A DNA stretch of 64,000 nt from Acidiferrum sp963764675 (GCA_963764675.1 CAVXTQ010000007.1:558001-622000), one strand, 5' to 3'; shown: positions 27,240-37,717, numbered from the stretch's first letter. Program-made: numbers and translations. The notes: generated by a model not told the origin, from the letters alone.

Positions 27240-28012
27240 TGGGCAAGGTCTACCTCATCGGTGCAGGCCCCGGTGATCCCGAGCTTCTTACGGTTCGGGC
27301 GGCGAAGTTGCTGGCACGCGCTACGATCGTTCTTCACGATTCGCTCGTCAGCCGCCAGGTGTTGGACTTGATCCCGCGACATGCCGAGATCATTGACGTT
27401 GGCAAGCGCTGCGGCCAAAAGTTGCTGACGCAGGACGAAATCAACGCCCTGCTCGTCTCCCACGCAGCGAACCACGCGGTCGTCATCCGTTTGAAAGGCG
27501 GAGATCCCCTGATCTTTGGCCGCGCCGGAGAAGAGATCGAGGCCCTGCGCCACGCGGGCGTCGAATTTGAGATTGTCCCGGGCATCACCGCCGCTCTCGG
27601 CGCTGCTGCAGCGGCAGGGATCTCGCTGACCGACCGGCGCGCTGCCTCGCAGGTGGTCATCGCCACATTTTCCCGTGGCTCAGACAACTCCCCCCTGAAT
27701 TGGGCCGCAGTCACGAGCAATACGACTCTCGTCCTCTACATGCCCGGTGCGGACTATGCCGAGGTTGCGCAGCGCATGCGCGAAGCCGGACTGCCCAATG
27801 ACTTGCCGTGCGCCATCGTCTCCAACGCGACCACCGCGCAACAACAAATCCGCCGCACGAGTGCCGCCGGCCTTTCCGAGGAAGAAAGGCTGCCCGCGCC
27901 TGCCCTGCTAATCGTAGGCCGCGTCGCAGCTCACAGAATCCAAGAAATCACCGTGGCATACTCAATCGGAGAATTGCACCAGAAGCAGTCACGGCACACG
28001 ATGATAAGTTAA
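27239..28012 (+). CDS. cobA: Uroporphyrinogen-III C-methyltransferase (sirohaem branch)
   Basis: A 257-residue SAM-dependent methyltransferase making precorrin-2, the precursor of sirohaem. The family signatures are VYLIGAGPGDPELLTVRA at the N terminus, VIRLKGGDPLIFGRAGEE near residue 82 and VPGITAALGAAAAAGI. A dehydrogenase/chelatase domain (as in CysG) is absent, so oxidation and iron insertion must be encoded elsewhere. Its ATG overlaps the reductase stop (TAATG), which couples cofactor supply to the enzyme that needs it. Confidence 0.93.
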   Translation: MGKVYLIGAGPGDPELLTVRAAKLLARATIVLHDSLVSRQVLDLIPRHAEIIDVGKRCGQKLLTQDEINALLVSHAANHAVVIRLKGGDPLIFGRAGEEIEALRHAGVEFEIVPGITAALGAAAAAGISLTDRRAASQVVIATFSRGSDNSPLNWAAVTSNTTLVLYMPGADYAEVAQRMREAGLPNDLPCAIVSNATTAQQQIRRTSAAGLSEEERLPAPALLIVGRVAAHRIQEITVAYSIGELHQKQSRHTMIS

Positions 28013-28117
28013 ATGCTGTAGCCGCCCTCTTCAGAGGGTGGGGTTTAGACGCAGATGGTACCTATGCCCGCGAACTCGGTCGATCCGAGCAGCGAGAAGG
28101 ACACCAAGGAGAAACAG

Positions 28118-28258
28118 ATGAGTGCGGATGGAACAAACGCAAAAACTACAGGCACAAACAAGAATCGGCTCCTGTCACTCGACGGTTGGGCCGTCCTAGC
28201 GGCTTTTGTCGCCGCCCTGCTGATTCGCGCCGGCGTCTTCAAGCACGTCCCCTGGTAA
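28118..28258 (+). CDS. 46-residue single-pass membrane protein
   Basis: A short protein with a polar, Lys/Asn/Thr-rich N terminus and one membrane segment (GWAVLAAFVAALLIRAGVF) near the C terminus, ending in HVPW. The ATG at 28118 follows AAGGAG by six bases, which is a good site. An in-frame GTG-type extension to 28055 has no such site. It lies between cobA and the YeiH-type transporter gene on the same strand, and may be a small partner of that transporter. I know no named family for it. Confidence 0.6.
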   Translation: MSADGTNAKTTGTNKNRLLSLDGWAVLAAFVAALLIRAGVFKHVPW

Positions 28259-28269
28259 CTCGGGGAATT

Positions 28270-28314
28270 GTCATCCTGAGGCTATCCGATGAGGATAGCC
28301 GAAGGACCTCAACG
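28270..28314 (+). repeat. Palindromic dispersed repeat, copy 2
   Basis: GTCATCCTGA is followed by the perfect stem GGCTATCC/GGATAGCC around GATGA, then GAAGGACCTCAACG. It shares both flanks with the copies at 5538 (opposite strand) and 32503, while the stems differ but remain self-complementary. It lies between the 46-residue protein and the YeiH-type gene. Confidence 0.65.
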
Positions 28315-28396
28315 TTGGCTTCAAGCACAAAACTGTGGCTCGTGATGGTTGTCGTATCAAGACTTTAGCACAACACACGGAGGTCGCAACAAGATC

Positions 28397-29482
28397 ATGG
28401 CTGGATCGGTCGCACTACCCCAAATCCAAACGCAGCAACCCGCCCTGCAATTCCTGCGCGTTATCCCTGGCGTTCTGCTCCTCGCCGCCGTGGGCTATGC
28501 GGGCAAACTCCTCGAGAAAAACGTCGGCGCTTACGCCAAAGCGCATCACTGGACATTCCCGAACATTGAATACGTCCTCTGGGCCATTCTGATCGGCCTG
28601 GCGATCTCCAACACCGTCGGCGTGCCACAACTCTTCCGCGCCGGCGTCGCTACCTACGAATTCTGGCTGAAGGCAGGCATCGTTCTCCTCGGCGCGCGTT
28701 TTCTCCTCGGCGATGTCCTAAAGCTCGGCGGCGTCAGCCTCATCTTGGTCGCCATCGAGATTGCCGGAGCCACCGCGTTCATGATCTTCCTCGGCCGCGC
28801 CTTCGGCTTACGTCCCAAGCTCACGTCGCTCCTCGCCGTAGGCTCCGCTGTCTGCGGCGTCAGCGCCATCATCGCCACGCAAGGCGCCATCGACGCCGAT
28901 GAAGAAGACTCCTCCTTCGCCATCGCCGCGATCCTCGCGCTCGGCGCTCTCTCGCTCTTCACCTTCCCGCTGATCGGCCACTGGTTGCACCTAAGCGATC
29001 ACGCGTACGGTCTGTGGGCTGGCTTGGCGGTTGACAACACCGCCGAAGCCACCGCCGCGGGCGCGCTCTATTCCGACGCCGCCGGCAAGCTCGCTGTGCT
29101 TGCCAAGACCACCCGCAATGCCATGATCGGCTTCGTCGTCCTCGCCTACGCCATCTATTGGGCCAGCCAAGGCCAAGCCAAGACCGTAAAGAACAAAGCT
29201 GCCTTTCTTTGGCAAAAGTTCCCGAAATTCGTCCTCGGCTTCCTGCTGATCTCCGTCCTCGCCACGTATCAGTTCTTCAACAAAGAGCAGGTCACCGCCC
29301 TGGCCAATCTTTCCCGCTGGGCGTTCCTCCTCACCTTCGCCGGAGTCGGCCTGCGCACGAACTTTCGCGAAATGCGCAGACAAGGCCTTCGCCCGTTTGC
29401 GGTGGGCGCTATCGGCGAAGTCGTGATCGCCGTTTTCACATTAGCCTTAGTAGCCGGAGCAGGCAAACTCTTCGGCTTCTAG
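28397..29482 (+). CDS. YeiH/UPF0324 family transporter (putative sulfate/sulfite exporter)
   Basis: A 361-residue protein with about ten membrane segments. The opening LRVIPGVLLLAAVGYAGKLL, the LGARFLLGDVLKLGG segment and the central VGSAVCGVSAIIATQGAI are typical of the YeiH family, which databases name putative sulfate exporter. The charged DADEEDSS loop follows. Relatives in enterobacteria are linked to sulfite stress. Placed behind a sulfite reductase and a sirohaem enzyme, a role in sulfite or sulfate balance is reasonable. The ATG at 28397 lies 13 bases after GGAGG, a long spacing, so the start is not certain. Confidence 0.85.
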   Translation: MAGSVALPQIQTQQPALQFLRVIPGVLLLAAVGYAGKLLEKNVGAYAKAHHWTFPNIEYVLWAILIGLAISNTVGVPQLFRAGVATYEFWLKAGIVLLGARFLLGDVLKLGGVSLILVAIEIAGATAFMIFLGRAFGLRPKLTSLLAVGSAVCGVSAIIATQGAIDADEEDSSFAIAAILALGALSLFTFPLIGHWLHLSDHAYGLWAGLAVDNTAEATAAGALYSDAAGKLAVLAKTTRNAMIGFVVLAYAIYWASQGQAKTVKNKAAFLWQKFPKFVLGFLLISVLATYQFFNKEQVTALANLSRWAFLLTFAGVGLRTNFREMRRQGLRPFAVGAIGEVVIAVFTLALVAGAGKLFGF

Positions 29483-29522
29483 AAATACCTTGATCGAAAC
29501 AAGACGGCGGGTCGAGACAGTA

Positions 29523-29900
29523 TTAAGGCTCGCGGCAAACTTCGATTACGTTGCCTTCCAAGTCCCGGAAGCGAAAGAACCGATTTCCGCCAGAATCGGA
29601 CTGGATTGGCTCTACGTTTATGCCTTTCGATGAAAAGTCTTCGTAAGCGGACTCAACTCTTTTTGTGAAAAGAATCGGATGCCCTTCAACGTTCGCCTTT
29701 GTCTCTCCGGGTGGGATGACAACGAGCGCGAGGCCGATTTCGTCTTTTTTCGCGAACGACAGGAACGCGTCGAAATCCTCCGACTTCAGTGGAGTTAGTT
29801 TCAAGCCTAGTTTGTCTTGATACCAGACAATCGCCTGGTCGAGGTCTTTCACCCCGACCGAGATGTTGTCTCCGAAATAGAAATTGTTCCTGCCCCACAT
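29523..29900 (-). CDS. VOC family (glyoxalase-like) protein
   Basis: A 125-residue vicinal-oxygen-chelate fold protein with two beta-alpha-beta-beta-beta modules. ISVGVKDLDQAIVWYQDKLGLKL opens module one, and RFFRFRDLEGNVIEVCREP closes module two, with E in VIEVC as a probable metal ligand. The substrate is unknown. Such proteins may be lyases, dioxygenases or resistance proteins. It lies 11 bases downstream of the mdh stop, so it may be read through from mdh. The ATG at 29900 has no clear ribosome-binding site, consistent with coupling to upstream translation. Confidence 0.75.
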   Translation of the reverse strand: MWGRNNFYFGDNISVGVKDLDQAIVWYQDKLGLKLTPLKSEDFDAFLSFAKKDEIGLALVVIPPGETKANVEGHPILFTKRVESAYEDFSSKGINVEPIQSDSGGNRFFRFRDLEGNVIEVCREP

Positions 29901-29911
29901 ATCGGGATTGG

Positions 29912-30851
29912 CTAGATACCCAAAACAGTCACAAGTTCTTTCACCGATGCGGCCGACTTTTGCAGCGCAGCATTCTCTTCCGCTGTCAGCTTGATCTGAA
30001 TGATTTCCTCCGCGCCCTTTGCCCCGAGCTTCACGGGTACGCCGACGCACAATCCCTTGATCCCGTACTCGCCATCCAGATACACGGCGCAGGGCAGAAT
30101 CTTTTTCTTGTCCTTCAGGATCGCCTCGACCATCTCCACCGCCGCAGCCGAAGGCGCGTAGTACGCCGACCCGGTCTTCAGCAAGTTCACGATCTCCGCC
30201 CCACCTTTGCGCGTGCGCTCCACAATTGCGTCGATCCGTTCTTTCGGCAGCAGATCGGGCAGCGGAATCCCCGCCACTGTCGAATACCTCGGCAGCGGCA
30301 CCATATCGTCCCCATGCCCGCCTAACACAAACGAGTGCACATTCTCCACGCTAACCTTGCACTCCATCGCCACAAACGAGCTCATCCGCGCCGAGTCCAG
30401 CACGCCCGCCATACCCAGCACGCGGTTCTTGGGGAACCCGCTCACCTTGAACGCCGCCTGCACCATCGCATCCAGCGGATTCGTCACCACGATGATGATG
30501 CAGTTCGGCGAGTGCTTCACGATCTGCTCGACCACCGCCTTCACCACGTCGTAGTTCGCCTTCAGCAGATCGTCGCGGCTCATGCCCGGTTTCCGCGGAA
30601 ATCCCGCGGTAATCACCACCACGTCGCTGCCCAGCAGTAGCGCTGTAATCGCCAGTCGCGGTTGAAATCCCCGTAGCGAACGAATCCGTTCTCGTGATGG
30701 GTCCCGACTCCACCATATCTAGCGCTTTCCCCGCAGGTGGTCCATCCAAAATATCTGTCAACACCACGTCGGCCAGTTCAAGATCAACAATCCGCTGCGC
30801 CGTCGTCGACCCCACAAACCCGCCGCCAACCACCGTCACTTTCTTCCGCAT
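29912..30851 (-). pseudogene. mdh: Malate dehydrogenase, interrupted by a one-base frameshift
   Basis: The NAD-dependent malate dehydrogenase of the LDH-like type is split into two frames. The first part (from 30851) has VTVVGGGFVGSTTAQRI and runs to GDYSATAG. The second part continues as SDVVVITAGFPRKPGMSRDD, then NPLDAM, the VLGMAGVLDSAR active-site region and VLGGHGDDMVPL. The two join perfectly if one C is removed from CCC at 30630-30632. The total length of 940 bases is 313 codons plus one base. All catalytic residues are otherwise intact. A sequencing or assembly error is at least as likely as a real mutation, because the enzyme belongs to the TCA cycle beside icd. Confidence 0.85.
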
Positions 30852-30878
30852 CCCGTTTCTCTCCTCAGTCTGACACGC

Positions 30879-30930
30879 TTCTCTGTGATCTCTGTGCGCC
30901 GCCCTCTGTGCACTCTGTGTTAGTTCTTGT
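30879..30930 (+). repeat. CTCTGTG-rich intergenic repeat, copy 1
   Basis: A pyrimidine/TG-rich stretch with several CTCTGTG units, ending in TCTGTGTTAGTTCTTG. A second copy at 56711-56762 ends in TCTGTGTTAATTCTTG. It lies between icd and mdh and has no coding sense. Confidence 0.5.
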
Positions 30931-30931
30931 C

Positions 30932-32353
30932 CTACCGCGCCACGGCTTTCCCCTGCATATTCTCGATGATCGCGCTCGCAAATGCCGAAGTCCCCACCTT
31001 CGTCGCCCCGGGCATCAAGCGTTCCAAATCATACGTCACTCGTTTTTGCTGGATCGTCCGCGCGATCCCATCCTCGATAAGCTGCGACGCTTCCTTCCAT
31101 CCCAAGAACTCGAACATCATCGCGCCCGAAAGCATCACCGAACTTGGATTGATCACATCCTTGTCCGCATATTTCGGCGCGGTCCCGTGCGTCGCCTCGA
31201 ACACTCCGAACCCATCTCCAATGTTTGACCCCGGCGCCATCCCCAATCCTCCGACCTGCGCCGCGCAAGCGTCCGACAAATAGTCGCCATTCAAGTTCGA
31301 CGTAGCCAGCACGCTGTATTCATCCGCGCGCATCAGCACCTGCTGAAACACTGAATCCGCAATCCGGTCGTTGATCATCAACTTCTTCTTCCACTGGCCT
31401 TTCCCGTGCGTCGAGTAAATCGCATCCAGCGTCTTCTTCACTTCCTCGTACACGGTCTTCTTGAACGCATCCGTCGCCTGTTCCAGGCCCGGCTCGATCA
31501 TCGCCGCGTTCTGCTCCACCGATAAACCAGCGTTCTTATCCAGATTGTCGATGATCCAGCTCTCCCGCTCCGTGATCGTCTCCGCGCGAAACTCCTCCTG
31601 CGCCAGTTCGTAGCCCCAGTCGCGAAACCCACCTTCCGTGAATTTCTGGATGTTTCCCTTGTGCACCAGCGTCACGCTCTTGCGCTTGTTCGCCAGCGCA
31701 TACTTGATCGCGCGCCGCACTAGACGCTTCGTTCCCGTTGGCGAAATCGGCTTGATTCCCACGCCGGAATCCCAGCGGATCTTCTTCTTACTATCCTTCA
31801 GCATGTCGTTGTTCAGGAATTCCAGCAGCTTCTTTGCTTCCGGCGAGCCCGATTTCCACTCGATTCCGATGTACACATCCTCGGTATTCTCGCGGAAGAT
31901 AAACACATCCATTTTTTCCGGCTCGCGCACCGGCGAGGGAACTCCTTGAAAATACCGCACCGGCCGCTCGCAGGAATACAGATCCAGGAGTTGCCGCAGC
32001 GCCACGTTCAACGACCGGATTCCGCCGCCCACCGGCGTCGTCAGTGGCCCCTTGATAGCCACGCGAAAATCCCGAATTGCGTCCACGGTCTCGTCTGGCA
32101 ACCACTCCTTGAACGTATTGAAAGCTTTCTCGCCCGCGAAAACCTCGAACCACGCGATCTTTCGCTTTCCGCCGTACGCGTGCTCCACCGCCGCGTCAAA
32201 TACCCGCCGCGATGCCTTCCAGATGTCCCGCCCCGTCCCGTCGCCCTCGATAAATGGAATAATCGGCGTATCGGGTACCTGCAATTCGCCGCCGCTATAC
32301 CCAATGCCCTTACCGCCAGCAGGAACTGCCTGACCGTTGTAAGTACTCTTCAT
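30932..32353 (-). CDS. icd: NADP-dependent isocitrate dehydrogenase
   Basis: A 473-residue TCA-cycle enzyme oxidising isocitrate to 2-oxoglutarate with NADP. The motif RSLNVALRQLLDLYSCERPVRY includes the substrate-binding serine that is phosphorylated by AceK in some bacteria. FIFRENTEDVYIGIEW, DRIADSVFQQVLMRADEY and the GDGFGVFEATHGTAPKYAD coenzyme region follow. The start at the ATG at 32353 has GGAGGATTC upstream. It lies upstream of mdh on the same strand, 80 bases away, so both TCA enzymes may be co-transcribed. Confidence 0.95.
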   Translation of the reverse strand: MKSTYNGQAVPAGGKGIGYSGGELQVPDTPIIPFIEGDGTGRDIWKASRRVFDAAVEHAYGGKRKIAWFEVFAGEKAFNTFKEWLPDETVDAIRDFRVAIKGPLTTPVGGGIRSLNVALRQLLDLYSCERPVRYFQGVPSPVREPEKMDVFIFRENTEDVYIGIEWKSGSPEAKKLLEFLNNDMLKDSKKKIRWDSGVGIKPISPTGTKRLVRRAIKYALANKRKSVTLVHKGNIQKFTEGGFRDWGYELAQEEFRAETITERESWIIDNLDKNAGLSVEQNAAMIEPGLEQATDAFKKTVYEEVKKTLDAIYSTHGKGQWKKKLMINDRIADSVFQQVLMRADEYSVLATSNLNGDYLSDACAAQVGGLGMAPGSNIGDGFGVFEATHGTAPKYADKDVINPSSVMLSGAMMFEFLGWKEASQLIEDGIARTIQQKRVTYDLERLMPGATKVGTSAFASAIIENMQGKAVAR

Positions 32354-32502
32354 GGATCCGAATCCTCCGGGAATGTCCTGCGTTCGCACTCTGCCGCGAT
32401 TCTTAGCGCGTCCTAATCTTTTCCGACCAGCCACGCGAACCTGGAAACATACCACAAGCCCACGAGAACTCCGAAATCACCCAGCGAACCCACCCCAAAC
32501 CT

Positions 32503-32547
32503 GTCATTCTGAAGGCATCCGACAAGGATGCCTGAAGAATCTCAGCG
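32503..32547 (+). repeat. Palindromic dispersed repeat, copy 3
   Basis: GTCATTCTGAA, then the stem GGCATCC/GGATGCC around GACAA, then TGAAGAATCTCAGCG. Same architecture as copies at 5538 and 28270, with a different self-complementary stem. It lies upstream of icd and downstream of a VOC gene. Confidence 0.65.
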
Positions 32548-32596
32548 TCAGCCCCGGCTACCAAGGGCGACCCAGAGACATTCTCCGCCAAACCGT

Positions 32597-33013
32597 CTAA
32601 CTCGCAAGCGGGCGGCCAATCTCCCAGTGATGCCCGTACGGGTCAACCACGCGCCCCACTCGCCAGCCATGTCCTTCGCTGACCGGCCAAACTTCCGACG
32701 CACCGGCCTGGATAGCCCGGGCGAACACCGCATCTGGATCGGCGACCGTAAAGATCAGTCGCACAGAACCGCCGCCGAGAGAGTCCGGGCTGAAATTCTT
32801 GTGCTCCGGCGATTCCTCAGCCACCCAGAACTCCGCGCCATCCACGGAAAGCCTTGAAATGACGCTTCCGCCGCCGTCCAGGTGATAGACCTCTTTCGCG
32901 CCGAATGCGGTTTTATAGAACTCAACGGCCTGCGCGCTCGCGCCTTCCCGAACCGACAGCCACGGCACCACCGAAGTCTGCAACGGACCGCGTAGAGATG
33001 AATCGGCTCCCAT
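32597..33013 (-). CDS. VOC family (glyoxalase/PhnB-like) protein
   Basis: A 138-residue protein with the VOC fold. VVPWLSVREGASAQAVEFYKTAFGAKEVYHLD is the usual opening of PhnB-like members (here split at key points), SVRLIFTVADPDAVFARAIQAGA opens the second module, and VDPYGHHWEIGRPL closes it. The H/E pattern of DPYGHHWEI matches metal-binding members. The function is unknown. The ATG at 33013 gives a conventional length. It stands alone between icd and glnA on the same strand. Confidence 0.8.
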   Translation of the reverse strand: MGADSSLRGPLQTSVVPWLSVREGASAQAVEFYKTAFGAKEVYHLDGGGSVISRLSVDGAEFWVAEESPEHKNFSPDSLGGGSVRLIFTVADPDAVFARAIQAGASEVWPVSEGHGWRVGRVVDPYGHHWEIGRPLAS

Positions 33014-33195
33014 AGGTGCTCCTCGATGAATCGCCGCAGGCGCAAGCCGCTCAGGCGGAGGGTTCCGCGTGTCCGGCCCGAGTAGGGCGAGACACACACT
33101 AACAGAAGAGCGTGGATGACCGGCATGATGAATCCCGGGAGGCGAGAGATATTAGGCGCAACCCGGACTCAGTTGGGCGCAACGCCGCGCAGTGG

Positions 33196-34626
33196 CTAAA
33201 ATACGTTCCACAAAAACTGGTTGTACACCTCGTGGTGATACTGCACTTCAGGCGCCTTCACGAACGTCCCGAGCGCGCGCGGGCAGCGATCCGCTGCCGC
33301 CTCTTTCAAGTCGGCATAGCGAGCCTTCACATCTGCACCGAGCAGCTTCGTCGTCCACTCCGCCTTCTTGAAATTGTCCAGTGCCGTATAGATATTGTCC
33401 GGCAAATACCGCTGCGCCTGCCGCAAGTTCTTGATCTTCGCGGTGTCGCCTTCCAGGCCGGTCTTGAAAATCGAGTACATCACCAGATACGGATTCGCAT
33501 CCGGCGCCACCGACCGAACTTCCACGCGCATGCTCCGTTCGTTGCCAATCGGGATGCGAATCATCGAGCCGCGGTCTACGGCCGACGCTTTCAACTGGTT
33601 GGGCGCCTCAAAGTGCGGGTCCAGCCGCCGGTACGCGTTCACGCTCGCGTTCAGCAACAAGCAGATGTCGTTGCCGTGCGTCAGGATGCGATCGACAAAT
33701 GCCCAGCCTTCCTTGCTGAGTTTTTCCTCACCCTTGGGATCCCAGAACAAATTCTTGCCGCCCTTGCTCACCGAAACGTTGGTGTGCATGCCGTTGCCGT
33801 TTACGCCTACGACCGGCTTGGGCAAAAAGCACGCGGTAAGTCCCATGCTGGTCGCTACCTGTCGACAGATCAGCTTGTAAAGCTGGATCTGGTCGGCCGC
33901 CGCCACCACTTCGCCGTATCCGTAGTTGATCTCGAATTGCGATGGCGCCACTTCCGGGTGGTCCTTCTCGTTCTGGAAGCCCATCGCGCGTTGCACTTCC
34001 GCGGTCGTGTCGATGAACGTCCGCAGCAGATCGCCAGGCAGCGAGTGGTAGTAACCGCCGGTGTTCACGTACTCAAATTTGTGTGTCTCATGATAGTGGC
34101 GCTCGGCATCGGGTCCTTTGAATAGAAATCCTTCGATTTCATTCGCTGCGTTCAGGGTGTAACCCTTGTCCTTGTGCAGTTCGTCCGCAAAGCCCTTCAG
34201 TTCGCCGCGAATGTCCGCGCTGTACGGCGAACCGTCCTTGTCGATCACCTGACCGAACACCATTACTTTGCCGTTGCCGAAGTAATCGGCCGGGCCCCAA
34301 TAGAACGCGCCCCAATCCATCGTCAGACGCAGATCGCTTTCCCGCTGCGCGGTGAAGCCGCGGATCGAAGAGCCGTCAAACGTCAGGTTATCCCAGCTCT
34401 TGATCAAGAACTTTTTGTCGTAGTCCAGCATGTGCAAGCGGCCTTCGAGGTCGCTGAACAGCACCGTCACTGCCTTGATCCGCTTTTCGTCCGTCAGGTA
34501 CTTGATCCGCTCTTCCTGAATCTTGTGCGGCGCAACGCGGTCCATCCGTTGCTTTTTCGCTTTCAGGTTCAGTTCCTCGAGCTCCTCGTAAGAAAGGGTC
34601 AGGAAATTACGCAGTTCGTTCGACAT
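33196..34626 (-). CDS. glnA: Glutamine synthetase
   Basis: A 476-residue type I glutamine synthetase family enzyme making glutamine from glutamate, ammonia and ATP. The beta-grasp N-terminal domain contains FSDLEGRLHMLDYDKKF and LTFDGSSIRGF. The catalytic barrel shows NEIEGFLF, EVAPSQFEINYGYG, KPVVGVNGNGMHTNVS and the SMIRIPIG arginine region. I see no clear adenylylation tyrosine of the NLYDLP type, so control by GlnE is doubtful. The ATG at 34626 follows GGAGAC. It is transcribed alone, with 280 bases to the ino1 stop. Confidence 0.9.
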   Translation of the reverse strand: MSNELRNFLTLSYEELEELNLKAKKQRMDRVAPHKIQEERIKYLTDEKRIKAVTVLFSDLEGRLHMLDYDKKFLIKSWDNLTFDGSSIRGFTAQRESDLRLTMDWGAFYWGPADYFGNGKVMVFGQVIDKDGSPYSADIRGELKGFADELHKDKGYTLNAANEIEGFLFKGPDAERHYHETHKFEYVNTGGYYHSLPGDLLRTFIDTTAEVQRAMGFQNEKDHPEVAPSQFEINYGYGEVVAAADQIQLYKLICRQVATSMGLTACFLPKPVVGVNGNGMHTNVSVSKGGKNLFWDPKGEEKLSKEGWAFVDRILTHGNDICLLLNASVNAYRRLDPHFEAPNQLKASAVDRGSMIRIPIGNERSMRVEVRSVAPDANPYLVMYSIFKTGLEGDTAKIKNLRQAQRYLPDNIYTALDNFKKAEWTTKLLGADVKARYADLKEAAADRCPRALGTFVKAPEVQYHHEVYNQFLWNVF

Positions 34627-34907
34627 GAGTCTCCTCAAAGTGGGTTGTGGGTGAATTCGGCGGCGAAACTAAGTGCGCAGAAGGACAAGCCATAAACACG
34701 GTAGGGTACCGCGCCATTCTTCCAGCGGTCAAACCCAAAACGCTCGTTCCATCATGCAGAAAATCAATTCCTCAAATCACGAAAACAAATCCACGGGTCA
34801 AAGCCAACGCGGGTGCCGCACCCTTCGATTCTAAGGGTGCGGATTTAGAGTCCACTTCATCCCACATCGCGCCAATTCCACCACAACGCCCGCTTAGCGC
34901 GCTAACC

Positions 34908-36221
<1,314 letters not shown>

Positions 36222-36325
36222 GCATCTCCCTCAACAAGATCGGTGCTATCACGCTCAAACAAACCAGTAATGATGCGCGATCAAGCGGCGATTTGCAAAC
36301 ACCATTGGAGGTCATGGCTGTGGGG

Positions 36326-37627
36326 CTACATCAACGCGTAGACGTTGCCGTCGGCGCTGCCGACGTAGATCACGCCATCGGCGACGACGGGTGACGACAG
36401 GATCGCTCCGACGGATAGCGTTTTCTGAACTCCTGCGACCATATCGTCGTAGAAAAAGTCGGAAAACACCGCTTCGTAGTTCGGCGTGCCGTCCGGTTTC
36501 GTGTACATCGGCCCATTTTTCTTCGAGGCCTCCGTCTCAAATGTCCACGCGGTTTTCTGCGCCTTCAGATCAATGGCGAAGAGCTTGCCTTGATGCGACC
36601 CGATGTACAACATGCCACCGGCGAGCGCGGGGGAAGAGAAGAGCGGCCACTGCTTGTAGTCGAGCGAAAAAATGGCTGCGCCGGTCTTGGCGTCGACGGC
36701 ATGGAACAGCGCCGAGTCGGAGGTCGCAAAATACAACTTGCCATCGCTGACGGCGGGCGACCCAATCACCCAAGAGCCCTTGTTGTTGAAAGCCCAGCGT
36801 TGTTTGCCGCTAGCGGCGTCCACGGCATAAAGATTTGAGTCCCGGCATCCGAAGTACACCACGCCATCCGCGACCGCCGCGGAGGACTGGATACCGACCT
36901 GATTATGGATATCGGCGTCTTCGCCGGTCTTGAAGCGCCACTTTTCCTTTCCGCCGGCCGCATCCAGCGCGTAGAAATAGCTGTCCCAACTGCCAACAAA
37001 CAGGACACCGTCAGAAATGGCCGGCGAGGCGTGGACGACATCGCCGGTCTTGAATTTCCACTTCAGCGCTCCCGATGCAGCATCGAGCGCATAGATGTTC
37101 GTGTCTCCGCTCCCAAAATAGACGGTACCGCTCCAGACGACGGGTGACGACAGGTAAAAGTCGAACGGGTCCGGCATGGTTTCGCTGACCGGCGACGCAC
37201 CATGCAGATGCTTGGCGGCAAAGCGGCGTTCGCCGTCCGTCTGGAACTTCCATTTCAATTGCCCGGTTGCGCCATCCACGGCATAAAACGTGCCGTCAAA
37301 GCTTCCAAAGTAGACCACGCCCTCGGAAACAGCGGGCGAGGACGTGATGCGGCTCTCGGTCTTGAATTTCCATTTCAGGGTTCCGGCGGCGCGGTCCAGC
37401 GCGTAAAGCTGGTGATCGCTACTGCCGACGTAAACAGTGTCCCCGGCGACGGCAGGGGAGGACAACACCTGGCCGTCCGTGTGGAATTGCCACCGAACTT
37501 TTGTAAATTTAGAAATTTCCGCGCTGCTGTATACGCCGGTGTGCTCCGGATTGCCGCGAAACATAGCGTCCTGCGCGAAGGCGGGCGAACACACTGCCAG
37601 AAAGAAAACGAGATGGAAACGCTTCAT
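36326..37627 (-). CDS. Exported PQQ-like beta-propeller protein
   Basis: A 433-residue protein with a signal peptide (FHLVFFLAVCSPAFA) and about eight tandem beta-propeller units of the form SSPAVxxGxVYxGSxDxxxYALDAxxGxxKWxF. These are PQQ-like/BamB-type repeats. No enzyme domain or PQQ-dehydrogenase tryptophan-docking region is evident, so it may be a scaffold or binding protein outside the cytoplasm. The ATG at 37627 is divergent from the TIM-barrel gene, only 90 bases away. A longer upstream frame overlaps that gene and was not used. Confidence 0.88.
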   Translation of the reverse strand: MKRFHLVFFLAVCSPAFAQDAMFRGNPEHTGVYSSAEISKFTKVRWQFHTDGQVLSSPAVAGDTVYVGSSDHQLYALDRAAGTLKWKFKTESRITSSPAVSEGVVYFGSFDGTFYAVDGATGQLKWKFQTDGERRFAAKHLHGASPVSETMPDPFDFYLSSPVVWSGTVYFGSGDTNIYALDAASGALKWKFKTGDVVHASPAISDGVLFVGSWDSYFYALDAAGGKEKWRFKTGEDADIHNQVGIQSSAAVADGVVYFGCRDSNLYAVDAASGKQRWAFNNKGSWVIGSPAVSDGKLYFATSDSALFHAVDAKTGAAIFSLDYKQWPLFSSPALAGGMLYIGSHQGKLFAIDLKAQKTAWTFETEASKKNGPMYTKPDGTPNYEAVFSDFFYDDMVAGVQKTLSVGAILSSPVVADGVIYVGSADGNVYALM

Positions 37628-37717
37628 GGGCACACTCCCGATGTCCCGATAGACGCTGCGGCCCGAAAAACGTTTCTTTGCGCTGAGCCTGTTTTCTCCG
37701 GTACACTCTGGCTCACT

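Noticed and set aside
28019..28050. CCCTC-TTCA-GAGGG hairpin after cobA as a terminator
   Set aside because: The stem is only five pairs and is followed by GTGGGGTTTAG rather than a T run, so it is not a credible intrinsic terminator.
33112..34125. Open frame of 337 codons on the plus strand opposite glnA
   Set aside because: Antisense to glutamine synthetase, with no recognisable domain.
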